Below, piece after piece: positions 57,199 to 64,000 of a DNA stretch of 64,000 bases. Position 1 is the first letter of the stretch; every line of letters starts with the position of its first letter. This DNA is from Amia ocellicauda (Eukaryota; Chordata; Actinopteri; Amiiformes; Amiidae). The notes beneath the pieces were generated by a model. The model was not told the origin of the DNA, did not search any database, and saw only the letters and a program-made list of their open reading frames with translations. Both the position numbers and the translations under genes were made by a program. The stretch spans positions 682,001 to 746,000 of the forward strand of contig NW_027102662.1 of assembly GCF_036373705.1 (NCBI RefSeq), given 5' to 3'.

Positions 57199-57591
57199 CT
57201 ATATCAACAAATATACCTGTTTCTTTATCTTGTAGGCACACACCTCAGTTACATATGTAAATAAAACAACAATATGACCTATTTTAAAAGTAAACAGAGG
57301 TGTATTAAACATGCTCAGTAAAAGGTCATACAGATGTTGATGAAATGGCCTAATATCATTCTTGGCCCCCTTGAGCCCTTCATCCCAGTGTTCGTACCCC
57401 CCGGTCTTTGTTACAGCAGCCATTCACTTTTCCAGGTTTGAAAGTTGATCCTCATCGATGGTTAAATCTGTAGAGAAAAGGCTCGCATTGGCTACTTTTC
57501 TGTCAAGCACATGGTGTAATAGCGCTCTCAGGTTAGCTGCTGAGTGTTGATGACAGAACCAGTTGCAGAAGCAGTCCAGAACATTCCCCAT
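57199..57591 (-). pseudogene. Bcl-2-like small protein (copy D)
   Basis: Same gene as 6454-6846, BH1-like segment kept; broken. Confidence 0.4.
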
Positions 57592-57603
57592 GTTCAAAGT
57601 CCC

Positions 57604-58452
57604 TTAGTTCAGGTCAGAGTCTGAATCAGTGGCGTAGATGTCGAATTCTTCGTCGCTGCCCCCAGCTTTAACTTCTTTACGGAAGAAATAAGCTTTTAGC
57701 TTGCCAGCGGTTTTTCTACTCGGCTCATCCAGGTCATTGAGCAGCTGCCCAAGTTTCTCTATTATAAACGGCTCCTTTTTCAGCTCCAGCAAAATCTCAT
57801 CTATGATTTTCTGGACTTGTCCCACAGTGACATGTATGTGGGAGTAAGAGAGCGCCTTGATTAGTGCCGGTTTCAGCCACGGTTTGTTCAGTCTTCTGTA
57901 AAACACGTTGAAATAGAACAGGAAATAGTAACGGTCTGGTTCAAACAAACAACTGTGTCTCAACTGACTGGGGTGATTCACTTCACACCCCCGACAGACT
58001 TCTTTCAGAGCTCGGTCGATGAGAGCACTCAGAATATACACCAGGGTGCTTTTAACCACTCTGCTTACTTGGTCACATACCCCGGGCAAAAATCCTGCGT
58101 CTTCATCACGCCCCCGGGACAGTCCGATGCTCATTGGGTCGCCTGGTGGTTTGTGGGGTGTTTCTCCATCCATTGGACTGACCCCCTCCTGAGACGCACA
58201 GACGGTAGACAGTTCGGCAAAATCGAGGCCCTCCATGAGCTCCAGAGGCTGGGGATCCCCGAGACTCATTTGGACATCCATCGCACCGCATGTTGTTTCG
58301 TCCTGAGGGACCGGGGTCTGAGGTCTTGGAGAGTAACCACAGTCAAAGGGTTCCAGAGTGTATACAAAATCTGGGGAATAGAACCAGGGGTGATCCCGGG
58401 TTTGAAGAGGCCTGTAGAGCCTGTCGACGTCCGCAGCTTTCGGGTAAGACAT
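57604..58452 (-). CDS. 282-residue C-x2-C / H-x-C cluster protein (copy D)
   Basis: Whole frame, as in copies A and C. The start was taken at MSYPKAADVDRL, although the frame is open 12 codons further upstream. Confidence 0.6.
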   Translation of the reverse strand: MSYPKAADVDRLYRPLQTRDHPWFYSPDFVYTLEPFDCGYSPRPQTPVPQDETTCGAMDVQMSLGDPQPLELMEGLDFAELSTVCASQEGVSPMDGETPHKPPGDPMSIGLSRGRDEDAGFLPGVCDQVSRVVKSTLVYILSALIDRALKEVCRGCEVNHPSQLRHSCLFEPDRYYFLFYFNVFYRRLNKPWLKPALIKALSYSHIHVTVGQVQKIIDEILLELKKEPFIIEKLGQLLNDLDEPSRKTAGKLKAYFFRKEVKAGGSDEEFDIYATDSDSDLN

Positions 58453-58530
58453 TCTCTTTAATTTTAAACCATGAATGAATTGTTGCACCTTTTATCCTAT
58501 CTCTTCACTACGTCACGACACACCGCCCTC

Positions 58531-58960
58531 TTAGAAGAGAGTAGCCCCTGAGCCGTCAGACCCCCCTCCAAAACCCCACACGTCGTCTGTCGTAGTTCTG
58601 CAAGCTTTCCCATTCACACCTTTCAAAACCCTGAGTCGGAGACTCCATTTCGCATTCTCTTGGACCCTCTTGCAAGCCTTCTAGAGTCTTATCCACAAGC
58701 CCCAGATCTCTCCAGGCCATCACCTTCAACCAGTCCTCATAAGAGTATTCAATTACCGTCTCAAAAGGTTCCAACGTACCCTCCTTCTCTCCCAAAGCAA
58801 GAAGCTCCACTCCAACATAGCTGGGATCCCTTTTAAAGCGGTAACCCCGTCGAGCCCCCCAGAACAACACCCAGGAGCGTTCAATCTTCAAATTGGTGAG
58901 TACAGGAACCCTTGCCCGGGATTGTTTCTTGCGGGGTTTCATGTTGATGTCGCTGGACAT
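58531..58960 (-). pseudogene. Acidic accessory protein (copy D)
   Basis: Shortened, broken form of the gene at 23723-24433. The N-terminal MSSDINMKPRKKQSRAR and Trp-rich part are kept. Confidence 0.75.
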
Positions 58961-59078
58961 GTTGAAGAAGCGGGATGTTTCAGAAGCTGAGAATTAAAGA
59001 GGTATTGCCTAAAAGAAGCGCGGGTTCTTAAATAGAGAGGAGAGTTTCGGGGCGTTGCCTTCAGAGGGGTGGGGGTAT

Positions 59079-59263
59079 TTATGGGTGGCCTTGTTGTTCA
59101 GGGTTTTATGGGTGCACACTTTCTGACGGATATGACGTAGGAATAATTAAGGAAATAACTCTACCTAAAATCACGCCCCCCAATTATGACGTAGGAATAT
59201 TAATAAGCTTAGGGCATACGTCATAACAAAATAGGCCGCGCCCAAAAAACCCTACTATCTACT
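59079..59263 (-). repeat. Right terminal inverted repeat, copy D
   Basis: 185 bp, nearly identical to 24552-24736, with three TGACGTA cores. Confidence 0.95.
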
Positions 59264-59269
59264 CTTATG
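59264..59269. repeat. Target site duplication, right of copy D
   Basis: CTTATG followed by TAGTCGA/TAGTTGAAGGCGC, the same flank as right of copy B. Confidence 0.85.
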
Positions 59270-59558
59270 TAGTTGAAGGCGCAGTATAGCTCTCATAGTC
59301 TGGTGGAGACGGAAGACCACCAGCCGTTTGAACAAGCCATTCAGCATCACCTTGTTGGGTTAAGTGCAGGCACTGTCAGAGCGCAGGGCGTCCTGCCTTT
59401 GAAAGAGTTTCCGAAGTGTCCTGATGTGCCCTTTAGCAATGCAAAATAGGTCAGTGAAAATAGAAACCTTTATCTCACAGGCTGGCCCACGGGAAACGCC
59501 TGTGCGCGTTTTATCAGCCTGCTTCGATGGGAGGCATTCGAAACGCCAGGACGGGTCG

Positions 59559-59631
59559 TTTTCCGTAGTGTAGTGGCTATCACGTTTGCCTCACACGCGA
59601 AAGGTCCCCGGTTCGAAACCGGGCGGAAACA
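59559..59631 (+). tRNA. tRNA-Val (CAC), first base changed
   Basis: Anticodon loop CTCACAC and B box intact. The 5' end reads TTTTCCG instead of GTTTCCG, losing the first acceptor pair. T4 at 59700-59703. Confidence 0.72.
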
Positions 59632-60093
59632 ACCCGCGGTGCACACGTGCCAGTGCCATGTTACCCGTCGCCATCTCTCTGCCCCAAGGCCGGCCGTCGT
59701 TTTCTCTTCCTCGGAGTGGCAAGAAATCCTGACCTTGAGAACAAACGATCGCAGAAGGGTAGCTTTGCGAGGCGCTGGAACTCACACTTTTAAAATCGAT
59801 ACATGTTGTAGCTGTTACAATACGACCGTAGCAGGATCAGCGACATTGCTGTTACTCTTATGTAGTCGAAGGCGCAGTATAGCTCTGATAGTCTGGTGGT
59901 GACGGAGGACCTCCAGCCGTTTGAACAAGCCATTCAGCATCACCTTGTTGGGCTAAGTGCAGGCACTGTCAGAGCGCAGGGCGACCTGCCTTTGATAGAG
60001 TTTCCTAAGTGTCCCGAAATCGGTGCACTCAGAGCGTCCGTCCGTCGACAGGTTGAAATTGTAAACGCTGGTGTAGCCACTTTTAATTGAAAT

Positions 60094-60166
60094 ATGATGA
60101 TGATGATGATGATGTTGTTGTTCTTGTTCTTGTTGTTGTTGTTGTTCTTGTTTTTCTTGTTGTCGT
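60094..60166 (+). repeat. GAT/GTT microsatellite
   Basis: Tail of a tRNA-less unit, with TTCTTG interruptions. Confidence 0.85.
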
Positions 60167-60520
60167 CGTGGTCGCCGTCATTATTATTGTTAAAGTAAAG
60201 CAGTAGTTAGATTTGTTGCTACCGTAAGGTGTAGAAGGCACAATAGCTTTGTGATTGTCTGATGGTGGCACAAGACGAGCAGCAGCTGTTTGAACAAGCC
60301 ATTGAACATCACCTTGTTGGGGTAAGTGTAAGTCTTGTCATAGCTCAGGGCGTTCTTCCTTTGAAAGAGTTTCCAAAGTGTCCTGATGTGCCCTTGAGCA
60401 ATGCAAAATAGGTCAGTGAAAATAGAAACCTTTATCTCACAGGCTGGCCCACGGGAAACCCCTGTACGCGTTTTACCAGCCGGCTTCGATGGGAGCCATT
60501 TGAAACACCAGGACGGGTCG

Positions 60521-60593
60521 GTTTCCGTAGTGTAGTGGCTATCACGTTCGCCTCACACGCGAAAGGTCCCTGGTTCGAAACCGGGTGGAAACA
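60521..60593 (+). tRNA. tRNA-Val (CAC)
   Basis: Complete cloverleaf. The acceptor 3' strand reads TGGAAAC, giving a G-U pair at the base of the stem. T4 at 60662-60665, about 69 bases downstream. Confidence 0.78.
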
Positions 60594-61055
60594 ACCCGCG
60601 GTGCACGCGTGCCAGTGCCGTGTTACCCGTCGCCATCTCTCTGCTCCAAGGCCGGCCGTCGTTTTCTCTTCCTCGGAGTGGCAAGAAATCCTGACCTTGA
60701 GAACAAACGATCGCAGAAGGGTAGCTTTGCGAGGCACTGGAACTGACACTTTTAAAATCGATACATGTTGTTGCGTTACAATACGACCGTAGCAGGATCG
60801 GCGACATTGCTGTTACTCTTATGTAGTTGAAGGCGCAGTATAGCTCTGATAGTCTGGTGGTGACGGAAGACCACCAGCCGTTTGAACAAGCCATTCAGCA
60901 TCACCTTGTAGGGCTAAACGCAGGCACTGTCAGAGCGCAGGTCGTCCTGCCTTTGAAAGAGTTTCCGAAGTGTCCCGAAATCGGTGCACTCAGAGCGTTC
61001 GTCCATCGACAGGTTGAAATTGTAAACGCTGGTGTAGCCACTTTTAATTAAAATC

Positions 61056-61093
61056 ATGATGATGATGTTGTTGTTGTTATTCTTGTTGTCGTC
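61056..61093 (+). repeat. GAT/GTT microsatellite
   Basis: Short tail of the second tRNA-less unit. Confidence 0.8.
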
Positions 61094-61462
61094 GTAGTCG
61101 CCGTCATTATTAATGTTAAAGTAAAGCAGTAGTTAGATTTGTTGCTACCGTAAGGTGTAGAAGGCACAATAGCTCTGATAGTCTGGTGGTGAAGGAAGAC
61201 CACCAGACGTTTGAACAAGCCATTCAGCATCACCTTGTTGGGTTAAGTGCAGGCACTGTCAGAGCGCAGGGCGTCCTGCCTTTAAAAGAGTTTCCGAAGT
61301 GTCCTGATGTGCCCTTTAGCAATGCCAAACAGGTCAGTGAAAATGGCATCCTTTCGCCGCACTTCAGACGCCATCTCACAGCCTAGCCGACCTGAAACAC
61401 CTGAGCCCGTTTTACCAGCAGGCTTTAACGGTAACCATTTGAAGCAAGAGGCAGCGGTGTCA

Positions 61463-61535
61463 GTTTCCGTAGTGTAGCGGTTATCACGTTCGCCTAACGC
61501 GCGAAAGGTCCCCGGTTCGAAACCGGGCGGAAACA
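61463..61535 (+). tRNA. tRNA-Val (AAC)
   Basis: Complete stems and B box. Anticodon loop CTAACGC differs from the standard CTAACAC at one 3' loop base. T4 terminator at 61555-61558. Confidence 0.83.
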
Positions 61536-61554
61536 GCCTACTGTGGGCTGGCCC

Positions 61555-61558
61555 TTTT
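61555..61558 (+). terminator. Pol III T4 terminator
   Basis: TTTT 20 bases after the tRNA. Confidence 0.55.
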
Positions 61559-61699
61559 CGTCATTCTTGCCCTCGTGGTTCCCCGGAGGCGGTGGGTGTC
61601 TTTTCTTCATTGGAGTGCCCGCAATCGATGCACTCAGAGCGTCCGTCCGTCGACAGGTTGAAATTGTAAACGCTGGTGTAGCCACTTTTAATTAAAATC

Positions 61700-61759
61700 T
61701 GATGATGATGATGATGATGATGTTGTTGTTGTTGTTCTTGTTGTTGTTGTTCTTGTTGT
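61700..61759 (+). repeat. GAT/GTT microsatellite
   Basis: (GAT)n then (GTT)n with TTC interruptions, end of the AAC-type unit. Confidence 0.85.
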
Positions 61760-61833
61760 CATCGTGGTCGCCGTCATTATTATTGTTAAAGTAAAGCAGT
61801 AGTTAGATTTGTTGCTACCGTAAGGTGTAGAAG

Positions 61834-62406
61834 ACAACAGTTGGTATGGCGTGTGATATCAAAACATTCAGAATACTTTTAACCTATATAATTTATAAGC
61901 TTTGTAAAATAAACCCAAATATATCTTTTGCGGGGATAAACGCTGTTCTGAGTAGTTTGTGACTTGTTTAATACCAAACATAGCATCGCTATAAAAAAAA
62001 AAAAAAAATCACTGTAAAAGCGCTAGTTATTTTTGATCTTTATAGTTATTTTCTAGGCTCAGGTTGTTTTTTAGTGCTTATAAAGGCCTGAAATATTCTT
62101 AGTGGTTGTTGACTATAGGTCTTGATGTTTAAAAATGTTTTTTTGAGAGACCAAAAGGTTCTAATAAAAGTTTAGAGTAGAGAGGAGAGAGATCGTCTCC
62201 ATCTTGGTTTCTATTTGAAATTTGATGCAGTGTCATTTTATTGGTTGGTTTTGATATGTTAATTGGTAACAGGGCGGCACAAAGGCCAGACCAGAACAAT
62301 GCCTTACAAGCAGATCCGGCATGTGGCCATCAGTATAAGTATGAAGGTCTGGTCTTCAGCTCGACAGACTCATACTGACCTTTCGATTTAAGACTAAAGA
62401 TCAACA
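61834..62406 (+). other. Left-arm non-coding region, copy E
   Basis: Equivalent to 43955-44530, with the TATAAG box at 62334. No gene seen. Confidence 0.7.
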
Positions 62407-64000
62407 ATGTCCGGAAACAACATCAGCGATTCGATTTAAACGAGTTTTTAGGCAAGTCTTCAGATTATTTTCATTGACTCAGAGCGTGTTGTGTGCATGT
62501 ATTGTAAATAAGGCTATAACATCTGTTTTAAGTTCTGTAAAATAATTTTTCAGCCAGTCAACAGGAGTTAATTCCCAACGCTGAGGAGATCATCTGGAAC
62601 AACGACGGTAAGATTTTTGTGTTTGCGCTCATGGGTTCTTATGCATGGGTGTGTGTGGTTTGAAGCGGCTCATTAGAGTTATGAAAACGTTTTAATATAT
62701 ATTAATGCCGGTCTCTTTAATTACACAGAAACTATCGAAAGGCCTGTGATTAATGTCTCCAAGGATCGACCAAGAGAAGTGGTTGTCCCTAGACAGGCTG
62801 TCTGCCGACCGGGTAAGAACTAAACCCCTGTTTGTTTGTATAACGTTTCTGTAAGATGTTTGAGTCCAGTTTTGTTAATTTTAAAAAATTATCCTGTCTA
62901 ACAGTATTAAGAAACGTGGTTCGAGACAACGAAAGGCCTTCCACATCGAGGGCTTGTTTCGTTTTACCTTCGAGAACCGTAACCTTTCAAGAATCTGAAA
63001 GGCCGTCAGCCCCGGTATCTGATAGCTGTGAGTATATATCTGCAGCCTGTAAGAGGTTAAAGCTTTTTATAAAGCGGTGTGGTTAAAGGTTAAACATGTC
63101 TCTTACCTTCACAGCGGTGCAAAAAGCTAAACCAGCCGAAAAACATAAGAAACGATTATTCTGTGGAGGTAAGTAAGATCTTTCAAACTTTAATGTTTTT
63201 AAAAGGGCTTTGTTTGCCCGTTGAGGGCTAATATTTAAGCGATGGGTGACCGTTTCCTGTAGGGCGGGGGGTTCTGGGAAAGATCTTTAGAAGTCAGGTC
63301 TAGGCTTGTTTCTGGGGAACGTGTTTAGAAATGACCGATTGCCGTACCGTCTGGTTAGGAAGTAAAGCCGTCCGAAAGGGTTTAGTAAGTTGTTTGGCTT
63401 ATCTCCCGCTATTATACTTCTGTTTTAAAGTGGTTGTAGGAAAAGGCTTGAAGGTGTTCATTGTATTTAATATTTAAACAGATCGTGAAAACGTTTGTGA
63501 AACAGGAAGTCCCGGGATCAGGAAGCGTTTACACTTGGAAGGTTCGTTTAAAAATGAAATGTTGTTGTGTGTGTGTGTGTTTTATTAACAATATTACAGT
63601 TTTTAAAGAAACATTTAAGAAACAGTTTATTTACAGCGGCTTCTCTGTTTTAAATTTATTATCAAGTCCTAATAAATATATTGTCTGTAAATAATAAGGC
63701 GTTGTAGTGAATGTCTAAGGCTATTTTCAAAGGTCTAAAAAAGCTAAAGGTTTTGAATGTCCTGGACATGTTGTTTTAAGTTTGATTTCTGTCGCCGTTT
63801 AAAGATGTAAATGTAATGTATATTTTTATTCTTCCCAAGACTCTTGGGATAGTCATTCTGTGAATGAGCTATTGAGGACAATTACCCCGTCTAAGTGGGA
63901 TCAAACATCTTTCCCGGTGAGATCACCGAGAGGATCCCCCACGGTGGTCTTGGAGACCCCCCAACATCTACTCAGGCCACAGCCTTCTGGGGGTAATTCA
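62407..64000 (+). pseudogene. Left-arm gene with splice-like signals (copy E, partial)
   Basis: Same block as 10511-12551, cut by the window end within the Pro/Ser-rich terminal frame. Confidence 0.45.

Larger units (their letters stand above)
43955..59263 (+). mobile_element. Polinton/Maverick copy D, left tip missing
   Basis: Starts within the left arm (equivalent to about 9932 in copy B) directly after tRNA-Val repeat DNA, with no left terminal repeat. It carries the full gene order and ends in an intact right terminal repeat followed by CTTATG. Broken, about ten breaks. Confidence 0.96.
59270..61833 (+). repeat. tRNA-Val repeat cluster 4 (about five units)
   Basis: Between copies D and E. 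In order: CAC type (59559), a short unit without tRNA (about 59866-60210), CAC type (60521), a second short unit without tRNA (about 60821-61150), and AAC type (61463). The last unit meets copy E at GTGTAGAAG|ACAACAG. Confidence 0.85.
61834..64000 (+). mobile_element. Polinton/Maverick copy E (left part, runs off window)
   Basis: Starts at exactly the same left-arm position as copy D after the same tRNA-Val flank, and continues past the window. Only the left arm and the splice-signal gene are visible. Too little is in view to count breaks. Confidence 0.95.

Noticed and set aside
27577-59263. One giant 31.7-kb Polinton with terminal repeats at 27577 and 59263
   Set aside because: The interval contains two complete sets of genes with tRNA-Val units between them, so it is two copies, each lacking one tip.

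Overview
The window is one stretch of vertebrate-type genomic DNA. Canonical eukaryotic tRNA-Val genes with A and B boxes are present, and the organism is probably a fish or amphibian, although the species cannot be fixed from sequence alone. Almost all of it is a tandem array of five copies of one Polinton/Maverick (adintovirus-like) element. The copies alternate with short clusters of tRNA-Val repeat units. About 56 kb is Polinton and about 7.6 kb is tRNA-Val repeat. I see no unrelated host protein gene.

Layout: copy A (1-8036, left side outside the window, right tip missing); tRNA units (8037-9053); copy B (9060-24736, both 185-bp terminal inverted repeats and a 6-bp target duplication CTTATG); tRNA units (24743-27570); copy C (27577-42737, left terminal repeat kept, right tip missing); tRNA units (42738-43954); copy D (43955-59263, left tip missing, right terminal repeat kept); tRNA units (59270-61833); copy E (61834 to the window end, left tip missing).

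Every copy has the same plan. The left arm holds a probable spliced gene, then rightward genes: protein-primed-type DNA polymerase B, an FtsK/HerA-like packaging ATPase, a 111-residue basic and hydrophobic protein, and a 247-residue unknown. Converging on these, leftward, are the adenain-like protease, double jelly-roll major capsid protein, a pVI-like minor virion protein, a penton-like minor capsid protein, a chromodomain integrase, and three small accessory genes near the right end. Of these, one looks Bcl-2-like, one has a C-x2-C...H-x-C cluster, and one is acidic. Replication, integration and virion-assembly functions are all represented, as in a full-size Polinton, but every copy is a broken fossil with roughly eight to ten breaks each.

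The copies differ from each other by only a percent or two by eye, so the amplification is recent. Identical target duplications, shared variants in the flanking tRNA units, an identical left junction in copies D and E, and breaks shared between copies all point to a single old insertion into a tRNA-Val cluster. That locus was later multiplied by host recombination rather than by repeated transposition.
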